The notes beneath the pieces were generated by a model that was not told the origin of the DNA, ran no database searches, and was given only the letters and a program-made list of their open reading frames with translations. A program made the position numbers and the translations under genes. Below, one piece after another: positions 54,828 to 63,185 of a stretch of 64,000 nucleotides of DNA. The stretch comes from JADJOY01 sp046331705 [NCBI: bacterium] (GTDB taxonomy: Bacteria; JADJOY01), in contig JAXLQJ010000012.1 in the NCBI GenBank assembly GCA_046331705.1, positions 108,241 to 172,240 of the forward strand. The letters run 5' to 3'. Within the stretch, counting starts at the first letter, position 1; the number at the start of each line of letters is the position of its first letter.

Positions 54828-56264
54828 ATGGAGATGGCTTTCGAGCTCGCAAACGGGGACGGCCGTCCGCAGGCCGTGATCAAGGTGGTCGGAGTGGGCG
54901 GCGGCGGTGGCAACGCGATCAACAACATGATCGCGCAGGGCCTCGCCGGCGTGGACTTCGTGGCGATCAACACCGACGCGCAGGCGCTCAAGCTGTCGCA
55001 CGCTTCCACGCGTGTGGCGATCGGCGGCCGGCTCACCAAGAACATGGGGGCTGGCTCCAATCCGGACGTGGGGCGCGCCGCCGCCGAGGAAGACTGCGAC
55101 GAGATCCGCGAGGCGCTGCAAGGCTGCGACATGGTGTTCATCACCGCCGGGCTGGGCGGCGGCACCGGCACCGGCGCAGCACCGATCGTCGCGCAATGCG
55201 CGCGTGACGTGGGCGCGCTCACGGTCGGCGTCGTGACGAAGCCCTTCCTCTTCGAGGGACCGAAGCGGCGCAAGATCGCGGATCACGGGCTCAAGGAGCT
55301 CAAGCGCTGCGTCGACACCGTCATCACCATCCCGAACCAGCGCCTCGTGACGCTGGCGGGCGACGAGCTCGAGCTCCTCGACGCGTTCCGAATGGTGGAC
55401 GACGTGCTCTACCAGGCGGTCAAGGGCATCGCCGACGTGATCACGGAAGTGGGCTACGTGAACGTCGACTTCCAGGACGTGCGCACCATCATGAGCGAGA
55501 AGGGCATGGCGCTCATGGGCAGCGGCATCGCCGACGGTCCCGACCGCGCCGCGCGCGCGGCGCGCGCCGCCATCGAGAACCCGCTCCTCGAGGACGTCGA
55601 CATGCACGGCGCCCGCGGCGTGCTGGTGAACATCACCACGTCGGGCGCGGTGAAGCTCGCCGAGGTGAACGCGGCGTGCAGCATCATCCAGGAGTCGTCG
55701 CACGAGGACGCGACCGTCATCTGGGGTCAGGTGATCGATCCGTCGATGGAAGGGCGGATGCGCGTCACCGTGCTGGCCACCGGCTGCGGCCAGGACGAGA
55801 TGGAAGAGCTGGTGGCCCGCGACGGCCGCGACAGCCGTCCCATGGCGACCGCCGTGGTCACCTCGATGCGCACCGCGCCTCGCCCGGAAGTGCCGGCGGC
55901 ACGCGAGCGCGAACGCGACGTCGAGCCGCCCAAGCCCGCCGCGCGTCCGCTGCGTCCGCTCCCCAGCGAGCCGCGCAGCTTCGCGAGCGAGCCGGAGACC
56001 GTGCGCGTGCAGGTGCCGCGTCCCGAGCGCAAGCCCGAGACCGACCGTTCGCGCTCTTGGCTCTCGGCGCCCGGCGCGAGCGGCGGTGGCGAGCGACCGG
56101 TCTCGGCGAGCGGCCGGATCTACGACCGCGCCCAGGCCTTCTACGAGGACGGCCGGCCCGGATTCGACTCGATCTCGCTCGACCAGCTCAACGGATTCTA
56201 CGGCGAAGACGAAGACCCCATGGACACGCCGCCCTGGGCGCGTCCCCCCTCGAAGCACACCTGA
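54828..56264 (+). CDS. ftsZ: Cell division GTPase FtsZ
   Basis: A 478-residue tubulin-like GTPase forming the Z ring. GTP-binding VVGVGGGGGNAINNMI and GLGGGTGTGAAP are present; the T7 loop reads NVDFQDVRTIM, keeping the catalytic Asp. After the core (to about 340) is a long Pro/Arg/Glu-rich linker and a final stretch near 445-478. The usual conserved end peptide (IPTFLR-like) is replaced by DPMDTPPWARPP, which may be the FtsA-binding end in this lineage. GGGGAGGA precedes ATG 54828; an in-frame ATG 54771 upstream is less likely. It is the last clear dcw gene. Confidence 0.95.
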   Translation: MEMAFELANGDGRPQAVIKVVGVGGGGGNAINNMIAQGLAGVDFVAINTDAQALKLSHASTRVAIGGRLTKNMGAGSNPDVGRAAAEEDCDEIREALQGCDMVFITAGLGGGTGTGAAPIVAQCARDVGALTVGVVTKPFLFEGPKRRKIADHGLKELKRCVDTVITIPNQRLVTLAGDELELLDAFRMVDDVLYQAVKGIADVITEVGYVNVDFQDVRTIMSEKGMALMGSGIADGPDRAARAARAAIENPLLEDVDMHGARGVLVNITTSGAVKLAEVNAACSIIQESSHEDATVIWGQVIDPSMEGRMRVTVLATGCGQDEMEELVARDGRDSRPMATAVVTSMRTAPRPEVPAARERERDVEPPKPAARPLRPLPSEPRSFASEPETVRVQVPRPERKPETDRSRSWLSAPGASGGGERPVSASGRIYDRAQAFYEDGRPGFDSISLDQLNGFYGEDEDPMDTPPWARPPSKHT

Positions 56265-56610
56265 GCCGAACGCAGTCACTCGTCCGCTTCTTCTCCTCCC
56301 CGCTTCCGTCCCCTGGTGCGCCTCGCCCCGGCCACCAGGGGGCGGAAGCCCTTGCCCAGCGCCGATCCGATCAGGGTGGTTTTGACGCCCCGGCGCCAAG
56401 GCGCGTCCTCTGGTGCCAGAGCCTGACGCGATCGCCTCGCACGTCGAGGCGTCGCTGCCTTGAAATCATTGCTGTTTTGGGCAGGCGCACGGTGCGCCGG
56501 CGCCGGGCATGACCCTTGCTCAAGCCAGGATCGACGCAACGGAGCTGCTGAGACCGATCAGTGGAGGATCCAACCATCACTCACGAACGACGCGAGCGAT
56601 CGAGGCGACC
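56265..56610. other. Region downstream of ftsZ with a long hairpin
   Basis: No recognised gene lies in this stretch. It holds the hairpin listed at 56303 and the leader of a possible small ORF. Short open frames on both strands look random. Confidence 0.4.
56303..56348 (+). terminator. Possible dcw terminator hairpin
   Basis: CTTCCG-T-CCCCTGGTG pairs with CACCAGGGG-G-CGGAAG, a 16-bp stem including one G-U pair, with a 14-base loop. It begins 39 bases after the ftsZ stop. There is no T-run, so it may stabilise the mRNA end or work with Rho. Confidence 0.5.
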
Positions 56611-56853
56611 ATGAACCGCGACGATGCAATCGATACCCAGGAGCTCGAGCAAATCCTGCGCGAGACCCGGACGCCACTCGAGGCGAGTCGCGAGCTCCAC
56701 TACCGGCCGCCGAAGTCGCAGCGTCCGGCCCAGTCGCGACCTTCGGTGCTGTGCCCCGGGCGCGACGTGATGGCCGCCGCCGAGATGTTCGGAGCGTGCC
56801 TGGCGGTGCTCGCGAGCGGCCGCATACCGGTCGTCGAAGAGCCCGAGTGCTGA
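56611..56853 (+). CDS. Possible small hypothetical protein
   Basis: An 80-residue open frame starting at ATG 56611 with GAGG five bases upstream. It has an acidic helical start (DDAIDTQELEQILRETR), a basic middle (ELHYRPPKSQRPAQSRP) and a more hydrophobic end (MAAAEMFGACLAVLASGR). No family was recognised. A hairpin and T-run follow within about 100 bases, which supports a short transcription unit. It may still be chance. Confidence 0.35.
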   Translation: MNRDDAIDTQELEQILRETRTPLEASRELHYRPPKSQRPAQSRPSVLCPGRDVMAAAEMFGACLAVLASGRIPVVEEPEC

Positions 56854-56901
56854 GGCGCCGCGCGTCAACCTTCCCTTAGGCCCCTTTCTCGTCTCGCCCC
56901 C

Positions 56902-56959
56902 GGCGGGAGGGCACGGTCGCTCGTCGCCACCGTTCCCTCCCGCCACCCCTGTTTTTTTT
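56902..56959 (+). terminator. Intrinsic terminator-like hairpin with T8 run
   Basis: GGCGGGAGGG (56902-56911) pairs with CCCTCCCGCC (56935-56944), extended inward by ACGGT/ACCGT after one mismatch. Seven bases later there is a run of eight T (56952-56959). This is the best rho-independent terminator in the window and would end transcription from the dcw side. Confidence 0.65.
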
Positions 56960-56960
56960 G

Positions 56961-56983
56961 CGGGGGGTTGTTCCAACCCCCCG
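56961..56983. other. Perfect hairpin, 10-bp stem
   Basis: CGGGGGGTTG and CAACCCCCCG flank the loop TTC. It directly follows the T-run of the terminator-like hairpin, so it may be part of the same structured region or work in the opposite direction. Confidence 0.55.
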
Positions 56984-57008
56984 CCCTACGCGGCAAAGCC
57001 GCGTAGGG
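56984..57008. other. Perfect hairpin, 11-bp stem, at the start of repeat 1
   Basis: CCCTACGCGGC and GCCGCGTAGGG flank the loop AAA. The right arm and loop recur at the start of the other two repeat copies, but without the full left arm. Confidence 0.55.
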
Positions 57009-57420
57009 TCCCACCCCCGAGTCGCCTCGCTTCGCTCGTCGGCTCGCCTACTGGCTCGCGGAGAGATGGACGGCGCGCGTGGAGACCGGTGCGCCGGGCC
57101 GATCGGTTCCTCGACGGCCCGCTGAGCGCTGCGCGCTCGTGGGCGTTCCACGCCCGCCGTCAATCGCGGCAAAGCCGCGTAGGGTCCCGCCCCCGAGTCG
57201 CCTCGCTTCGCACGTCGGCTCGCCTACCGGCTCGCGGAGAGATGGACGGCGAGCGTGGAGACCGGTGCGCCGCTGGATCGTCGCGGGCGTGGTCGTGGGC
57301 TTTCCACGCCGCCGTCTGCGGCGAAGCCGCGTAGGGTCCCACTCGAGTCGCTTCGCTTCGCTGCGGCTCGCCTACCGGCTCGCGGAGAGATGGACGGCGA
57401 GCGTGGAGACCGGTGCGCGG
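56990..57420. repeat. Three-copy direct repeat of about 107 bases
   Basis: Copies lie at about 56990-57096, 57166-57272 and 57318-57420. Each begins GCGGC(A/G)AAGCCGCGTAGGG, continues through GAGTCGC(C/T)TCGCTTCGC and CGGCTCGCCTAC(C/T)GGCTCG, and ends GCGTGGAGACCGGTGCGC. They are about 90-95 percent identical by eye. Spacers of 69 and 45 bases separate them and share a GTGGGC and TTCCACG stretch. Unit size and spacing do not fit CRISPR. It might be a REP-like or small-RNA element; function unknown. Confidence 0.8.
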
Positions 57421-57579
57421 ATCGGCTGCAGGGCCGTCGGGTCCCTCGACGGCTTCGCTGACGCGATTGTGCGGTCGTAGTCTCTTCGAGTCCCCCGCCC
57501 GTCTCGGGCGCAGGTGGGGTTACGTTCTCGCGTGGCGAGAGCTGTCACGCCGCCGTTGCACGTGCGATGGTGGATCGCG

Positions 57580-57960
57580 ATGGCGAGCGACGCGAGAACC
57601 GAGACCGTCACCGTGTACCGCCCGACCGGTCCCGAAGAGATGGCGCTGGTTCGCGAGAGCGGCTTCCGGCGCTGGCCGCCGCGGCTTCGCGAACAACCGA
57701 TTTTCTATCCGGTGACCAACGAGGCCTACGCCGTGGAGATCGCCACGAAGTGGAACGTGCGTGATTCCGGCATCGGTTACGTCACGAGGTTCCGCGTGAC
57801 GAAGACCTTCATGGACCGATACGACATCCATCAGGTCGGCGCGTCGCATCACACCGAGTGGTGGATCCCCGCCGAAGATCTCGACGAGCTGAACGCGAAC
57901 ATCGTCGGCGAGATCGAGGTCCTCGGCGAGTACCGCGGCACACCACCGACGCCGGCGTGA
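57580..57960 (+). CDS. ADP-ribosylation/crystallin J1-type small protein
   Basis: A 126-residue soluble protein. It follows a pattern I associate with proteins labelled ADP-ribosylation/crystallin J1: VTVYRPTGPEEMALV near the start, WPPRLREQPIFYPVTNE, then GYVTRFRVTK and HTEWWIPAEDLDELNANIVGEIEVL. Despite the label these short proteins have no demonstrated ADP-ribosyl function. ATG 57580 gives the usual length. It lies just after the repeats and before the large oxidoreductase gene, with no clear operon. Confidence 0.65.
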   Translation: MASDARTETVTVYRPTGPEEMALVRESGFRRWPPRLREQPIFYPVTNEAYAVEIATKWNVRDSGIGYVTRFRVTKTFMDRYDIHQVGASHHTEWWIPAEDLDELNANIVGEIEVLGEYRGTPPTPA

Positions 57961-58200
57961 CCGGTTTCCCGGCGCTCGACGCACGCCCCGGTGCAGCCGC
58001 CACGACGGCGCGCCGTTGCTCGTGGGGGCGGCCGCGACGCCGCCTGCAGTCCCCGGCGCGTGACGGACGGCGCGCCACGGGGGCGGCGCGGTAACGATCC
58101 GGCCTCGGTACGCAACGCCGCGGCGGCGTGCCTCGGCGCGATCTCGTCGTGTTCACGGGCAATTGCGGCCAGGGCACGATCCTTGCCGGCATGTCCGGGA

Positions 58201-61200
58201 ATGGACTCGGCGGCGGTGCCCCCAAACGGCGATCGCGAGATCCCGTTCAACTACACGTCGGCGAGCGATCGGCAGGCGGTCCTGCTGCTCGCCGGCCCGC
58301 GAATGTGGGAGCGGCTGGAAGCGTTGCGCGAGCGGCGCGTGACCGGACGCTCGGCCCGGCTCTTGATGCGGTTCTTCGGTGAGCTGCTGATTCACCGCCG
58401 CAATCCCTACCTGCACCAGGCGCTGCTCGACTCTTGGCACCGTCGGCGCTGGTTCTTCCGGGCGCTCGAATCGAGCCTGGGCGTGATCGAGCAGCACGCG
58501 GGCGGAGACACACTGGTGCTCGAAGTGCTCGCCGACTGCCGGATGCTCGCCGCATCCCTTCGCGAGGAGATCCAGTCGGCGCCGCGGCGGCGTGCGCAAC
58601 TGCGCGCGGTGCTCGGCGCGATCACCGGCGTGGAAAACGTGCGCTTCGATCCGTTCACGCTCGTCAGCCACGCCACCGACGCCACCGACTGGCGGCTTCA
58701 TCTGCCGCTCGCCGTCGTCACGCCGTCGGCGGAGGCGCAGGTGGCGCCGCTCTTGGTGGCGATCGCTGAGCTTGGCTTGCATGCGATCCCGCGCGGCGGG
58801 GGCACCGGGCTCACCGGCGGCGCGGTGCCGCTGCGCGCGGATTGCGTGGTGGTGAACACCGAGAAGCTCGATCGCATCCGCGGCATCGAGACCCGCGCGC
58901 TGGTCCTCGACGATGGTCGCACGGTGGCGGCGTGCGCACTGTCGCTGGAAGCCGGTGTCATCACCGAGCGTGCCATCGAGCACGCGGCACACCACGGGAT
59001 GGTGTTCGCCACCGATCCCACCAGTGCCTGGGCGTCGACCATCGGCGGCAACATCGCGGAGAACGCCGGCGGCAAGGATTGCGTGCTGTGGGGCACCTGC
59101 ATCGACAACCTGCTCGAGTTCCGGATCGCCATGCCGAGCGGACGGAGCTGGACGGTGCGGCGCACCAACCACCAGCACCGCAAGATCTTGCCCGAGGACG
59201 TGGCGCGCTTCGAGGTGCTGGACGAGGACGGCGCGCGACTCCGCGCCATCGAGCTGCGCGGGACCGAGATCCGCAAGCCCGGGCTCTGGAAGGACATCAC
59301 CAACAAGGCGCTGAAGGGGCTGCCCGGGCTTCAGAAGGAAGGCACCGACGGCATCGTCACGTCGGCGGTGTTCGTCTTGTATCCCGCGTATTCGCTGACG
59401 CGCACGCTCTGCCTCGAGTTCTTCGGGCCGAGCTTCGACGAGGCGAGCGAGATCATCGTGGAGATCTCGCGGGCGATGCCGAACCGCGGCGAAGAGGCGC
59501 TGCTCGCTCTCGAGCACTTCGACGAGGAGTACGTGCGCGCCATCGGCTACCAGACCAAGGCCGCGCGCGCCGAAACCCCGCGCGCGGTGCTGGTGATCGA
59601 CGTGGTCGGCCACACCGACGCGCAGGTCGAGCGGGGCGTCGCCACCCTTCGCGCGCTGCTCGCGCGCCACGTCGACACCGAGCTGTCGATCGCCGCGGAC
59701 GCCGCCGAGGCCCAGCGTTACTGGGCCGACCGCAAGCGTCTCGGCGCGATCGCCAAGCGCACCAACGCGTTCAAGATCAACGAGGACGTCGTGCTGCCGC
59801 TGGAGGCGCTCGGCGCGTTCGCGCGCTTCGTCGAGGCGTGCAACGTCGAGGAGGAGCGCCACAGTCAGGAAACGCTGGTGGCCCGCTATGCGGCGTTGCT
59901 GACGCGCCCGGAGACCGCCGCGGACTCGCCGGGTCTCGAGCGCAAGCTGCCGGCGGCGTCGGCGCTCTGCGAGCAGGCGCGCGTCGAGCTGGGCGGCGCG
60001 GACGAGACCACCGTGCGAGCGGGCGAGGTGGTGCGTCGCCTGCGCCATCGGCTCGCCGAGCTGGTGCGCGGACATCCCGCCGTGATCGAGAAGCTCGAGA
60101 CGACCACCGCGGAGGTGCGAGCGCGGCGCATCGTGCTCGCCACCCACATGCACGCCGGCGACGGCAACGTGCACGTGAACATCCCGGTGCTCTCCAACGA
60201 TCGGCCGATGCTCGACCGCGCCGATCACGTCGTTGAGAAGGTCTTCCGCCGCGTCGAGGAGCTCGGTGGCGTCGTGTCGGGCGAGCACGGCATCGGCATC
60301 ACCAAGCTTCGCTACTGGGATCCGGCGCGCCGCGCCGAGCTCGACGAGCACCGCGCGCAGGTCGATCCGGGCGGGCTCATGAACCCCGGGAAGCTCGCGG
60401 ATCTCGACGTGCTCGACCAGGTCTTCACGCCGTCGTTCAACTTGCTCGAGCTGGAGGCGCGCATCCTCCAGGCCGGGCGGGTCGAAGCGCTCGCCAAGGA
60501 GATCGCGACCTGCGTGCGGTGCGGCAAGTGCAAGGCCGATTGCTGCGTGTTCCACCCGGGGCGCGGCATGTTCTTCCATCCGCGCAACAAGAACCTGGCG
60601 ATCGGCTCGCTCATCGAGGCGCTGCTCTACGACGCCCAGCGGCGGCGCTCCGGATCGTTCGATCTCCTCGGCCACCTCGAGGAGGTCGCCGACCATTGCA
60701 CGATCTGCCACAAATGCCTGAAGCCGTGCCCCGTCGACATCGATACCGGCGAGGTGTCGGTGTTGGAGCGCGAGCTGCTCGCGGCGTGGGGCAAGAAGCA
60801 TTCGCCGCTCGCGACCCGGATGACGCTTCGCTACCTCGACACGCGCTCGCCCGTGCTGGAGCGCGCCATGCGCGCCGGGCTGGTCGAGCTCGGCGGGCGG
60901 CTGCAGCGAGCTGGGCACCGCCTGGCGGAGCCCTTCCAGCCGCGCGCGCCGCGCGCCCACACGTACTTGCTCGACGTGCTGCGCTCGCCGGTGCCCGCGA
61001 GCGCCGACGAGACGTTGCGCGAGGGACTCCCCACGTGCGGACCGGACCAGGTGCTGACGCTCGAGCCGGATCGGGAGGCGGCCCGAACCGTCCTCTACTT
61101 CCCGGGTTGCGGCTCCGAGCGGCTGCACGGCGCGATCGCCAAAGCCGCCATCCACGTGCTTCTCGAGCTCGAGACCCGCGTCATCCTCACGCCGCCGCTG

Positions 61201-61848
61201 CTCTGCTGCGGCTTCCCCAATCATGCCAACGCCCGCGCCGACGCCTACCGCGCCACGCTCCTCAGCAACACCATCCTGATGAGCCAGATCCGCGAGATGT
61301 TCTCGTATCTGCGCTTCGATGCGGTGGTGGTCACGTGCGGCACCTGTCGCGAGGGGCTGGACGCGATCCAGCTCGCCGAGACGTTCGCCGCGCCGATCGT
61401 CGACGTCGCACGCTTCGCGCTCGACTGCGGATTGCGCCTCTCCGGCGAGCGCGAGGCCCTCTACCACGCGCCTTGCCACGACTCGCTCTCCGGCAAGGCC
61501 GCGCAGGTCCTGGGTGAGCTGGGGGGCTATCGACTCACGGACGTGCCGCATTGCTGCTCGGAAGCGGGAACGCTCGCGCTCTCGCGCCCCGACATCTCCG
61601 ACGCGATGCTCGACCGCAAGCGCGTGGCGCTCGCGGCGGTGGTTGGCGCGCCGACCGCGCGCACCGGCGCGGCGCGCGACGTGATGCTCACCAATTGCCC
61701 GTCCTGCGTGCAGGGGTTGAGCCGCCACGCGGGGCTCGACGTCGAGCCCCGCCACGTCGCCGTGGAGCTGGCCGAACGACTGAGCGGCCCCAACTGGCGG
61801 CAACGATTCGCCGCGCGCGTCGCCCGTGCCACGGCGATCCACATCTGA
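58201..61848 (+). CDS. Large FAD-linked oxidoreductase with iron-sulfur and CCG domains (DUF3683 family)
   Basis: A 1,215-residue multidomain enzyme of the lactate/glycolate-oxidase type. Residues 1-150 match DUF3683 (REIPFNYTSASDRQAV). A FAD-binding domain follows at about 160-340 with AIPRGGGTGLTGGAVPL and GGNIAENAGGKDC. The FAD-oxidase C-terminal domain contains THMHAGDGNVHVNIPV near 650 and SGEHGIGITKLRYW. Two ferredoxin-like clusters are C-x2-C-x2-C-x3-C near 770 (CVRCGKCKADC) and near 833 (CTICHKCLKPC). Two CCG domains end it (LYFPGCGSE, LLCCGFPNHA, APCHDSLS, HCCSEAG). It probably oxidises a 2-hydroxy acid and passes electrons to a membrane acceptor. Substrate unknown. Confidence 0.85.
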   Translation: MDSAAVPPNGDREIPFNYTSASDRQAVLLLAGPRMWERLEALRERRVTGRSARLLMRFFGELLIHRRNPYLHQALLDSWHRRRWFFRALESSLGVIEQHAGGDTLVLEVLADCRMLAASLREEIQSAPRRRAQLRAVLGAITGVENVRFDPFTLVSHATDATDWRLHLPLAVVTPSAEAQVAPLLVAIAELGLHAIPRGGGTGLTGGAVPLRADCVVVNTEKLDRIRGIETRALVLDDGRTVAACALSLEAGVITERAIEHAAHHGMVFATDPTSAWASTIGGNIAENAGGKDCVLWGTCIDNLLEFRIAMPSGRSWTVRRTNHQHRKILPEDVARFEVLDEDGARLRAIELRGTEIRKPGLWKDITNKALKGLPGLQKEGTDGIVTSAVFVLYPAYSLTRTLCLEFFGPSFDEASEIIVEISRAMPNRGEEALLALEHFDEEYVRAIGYQTKAARAETPRAVLVIDVVGHTDAQVERGVATLRALLARHVDTELSIAADAAEAQRYWADRKRLGAIAKRTNAFKINEDVVLPLEALGAFARFVEACNVEEERHSQETLVARYAALLTRPETAADSPGLERKLPAASALCEQARVELGGADETTVRAGEVVRRLRHRLAELVRGHPAVIEKLETTTAEVRARRIVLATHMHAGDGNVHVNIPVLSNDRPMLDRADHVVEKVFRRVEELGGVVSGEHGIGITKLRYWDPARRAELDEHRAQVDPGGLMNPGKLADLDVLDQVFTPSFNLLELEARILQAGRVEALAKEIATCVRCGKCKADCCVFHPGRGMFFHPRNKNLAIGSLIEALLYDAQRRRSGSFDLLGHLEEVADHCTICHKCLKPCPVDIDTGEVSVLERELLAAWGKKHSPLATRMTLRYLDTRSPVLERAMRAGLVELGGRLQRAGHRLAEPFQPRAPRAHTYLLDVLRSPVPASADETLREGLPTCGPDQVLTLEPDREAARTVLYFPGCGSERLHGAIAKAAIHVLLELETRVILTPPLLCCGFPNHANARADAYRATLLSNTILMSQIREMFSYLRFDAVVVTCGTCREGLDAIQLAETFAAPIVDVARFALDCGLRLSGEREALYHAPCHDSLSGKAAQVLGELGGYRLTDVPHCCSEAGTLALSRPDISDAMLDRKRVALAAVVGAPTARTGAARDVMLTNCPSCVQGLSRHAGLDVEPRHVAVELAERLSGPNWRQRFAARVARATAIHI

Positions 61849-62266
61849 GCGTAGCGGCGCTCGCAGGGCGCACCGCCACGTCGTACGGCGTGGGCTCGCA
61901 GTCGTCGGCGGTGTGGTGTATTCAGAGGGACGGCATTCGTTCCCTGGCCGATCGATGAGCTGCGGAGGCTGGCTGACCACAGCGGATCTCCTGCGGACGC
62001 TGCGTCAGCGGAGGTGCTCGTGAATGGTGATCGGACCACCGTGGATCCCGCGAAGCTGTCGACCGTGCACGGTGTCGTCTTGCGGCAGCGCGCGCAGGAG
62101 CTTGCGGCCTCGATCCTGGTGCTGAACGCGGCCTTCTCGTCACTCACGAAGCCCAATCCCGACTCGAAGCAGCTGGTCTTCCGGGCGGCGCTGTTGGTCC
62201 TGGGCATTTCTTGGTGATTGCTGCTTCTTCGTCGCAGGCGGCGACTGCGCAAGCAGGTGTGATCGA
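61849..62266. other. Region without a confident gene
   Basis: This 418-base gap contains a short open frame from about 62014 to 62217 (67 residues, start GTG or ATG, AGCGGAGGTG upstream) with alternating hydrophobic residues (LAASILVLNAAFSSL, LVFRAALLVLGISW). No family was recognised, so it is not called as a gene. An antisense frame runs through the whole gap but appears random. Confidence 0.35.
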
Positions 62267-62299
62267 ATGCAAGGCCGGCAGCCGGGAAACCTTCCACGC

Positions 62300-63157
62300 A
62301 TGTCCGCGATGTCCACGATCGCGAGCCACCGTCGGTTCTACGCGGAGTTTCTCGTCCGGGCGTTCGGCTCGGGCGAGCAGCGGCTGATCGATGCGTTCGC
62401 CGCCATCCCCCGCGAGGACTTCGTCGGACCGGGGCCGTGGCAGGTGTGCGTTGGCTCGGACGAGTACATCTCGACCGGCACGGACGATCCGGCGTTGCTC
62501 TACCAGGACATCCTCGTGGGCCTCGCGCCGGAGCGTCGCATCAACAACGGTCAGCCGTCGTTGCACGCACGGTCTCTGTCGGAAGCGGCGCCTGCGCTGG
62601 GCGAGCGCGTGCTGCACGTCGGTGCCGGCACCGGCTACTACACGGCGATTCTGGCGACGCTCGTCGGTGCGACGGGTCACGTCGATGCGTTCGAGATTGA
62701 GAGCGATCTCGCGGCGCGAGCGACGACGAACCTGGCTCATCTCGGCAACGTGGTCGTGCACGGAGCTTCCGCCAGCGACGGGCTGCTCCGCGACTACGAC
62801 GTGATCTACGTGAACGCAGGCACCACGCACCCGCCGCCCGCCTGGCTCGATGCGCTGCGTGTCGGTGGCCGCATGGTGTTTCCGCTCACGCCGAACGAGG
62901 GCGTGGGGATCATGTTGCGCATCACACGCCTCGCTGCGGATTCCTACGCCGCAACTGCCTTCGCCCGTGTGGCCTTCGTGCCGTGCATCGGCGCGCGAAA
63001 CGAGGTGGCTGCTGTGTCGCTCGCCGCGGCGCTCGAACGCGGCTCGAACACGGACGTGCGCTCGCTGCGCCGCGAGGAACCGCCCGATCACACGGCGTGG
63101 TGCGTCGGCGACGGCTGGTGGCTGTCGTGCAGCGAACCGCGGCGCCGCGAAACGTGA
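62300..63157 (+). CDS. Protein-L-isoaspartate O-methyltransferase-like protein
   Basis: A SAM-dependent methyltransferase, about 285 residues from ATG 62300 (ATG 62267 and 62309 also possible). The start has AFAAIPREDFVGPGPW, as in PCMT. Motif I is VLHVGAGTGYYTAIL, followed by VDAFEIESDLAARAT and LLRDYDVIYVNAGTTHPP and LRVGGRMVFPL. PCMT repairs isoaspartyl residues; this protein has a longer, divergent C-terminal half, so another substrate is possible. It is convergent with the RND pump gene at the edge. Confidence 0.75.
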   Translation: MSAMSTIASHRRFYAEFLVRAFGSGEQRLIDAFAAIPREDFVGPGPWQVCVGSDEYISTGTDDPALLYQDILVGLAPERRINNGQPSLHARSLSEAAPALGERVLHVGAGTGYYTAILATLVGATGHVDAFEIESDLAARATTNLAHLGNVVVHGASASDGLLRDYDVIYVNAGTTHPPPAWLDALRVGGRMVFPLTPNEGVGIMLRITRLAADSYAATAFARVAFVPCIGARNEVAAVSLAAALERGSNTDVRSLRREEPPDHTAWCVGDGWWLSCSEPRRRET

Positions 63158-63185
63158 CGTGGCTTCGTCTCGGTCCGGGAGCGCC

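Larger units (their letters stand above)
56854..57579. other. Non-coding region with hairpins and tandem repeats
   Basis: This 726-base region contains a terminator-like hairpin with T-run, two further perfect hairpins and three long direct repeats, each listed separately. Open frames here follow the repeats and show no protein-like pattern. Confidence 0.6.

Noticed and set aside
56276-56539. 87-codon minus-strand frame after ftsZ ending in a basic tail
   Set aside because: It overlaps the hairpin region and shows only basic low-complexity sequence with no family match.
56990-57420. CRISPR array
   Set aside because: Units are over 100 bases, there are only three, spacers are unequal and share sequence, and no cas gene is near.
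57079-57480. Open frame of 133 codons inside the repeats
   Set aside because: Its residues only mirror the DNA repeat and change frame use between copies, so it is not a protein.
58153-61980. 1,275-codon minus-strand frame under the large oxidoreductase
   Set aside because: It is the shadow of the FAD/iron-sulfur protein and has no plausible start.
62014-62217. 67-codon frame with hydrophobic pattern
   Set aside because: It has a fair ribosome site but no family or conserved neighbours, so evidence is too thin for a gene call.
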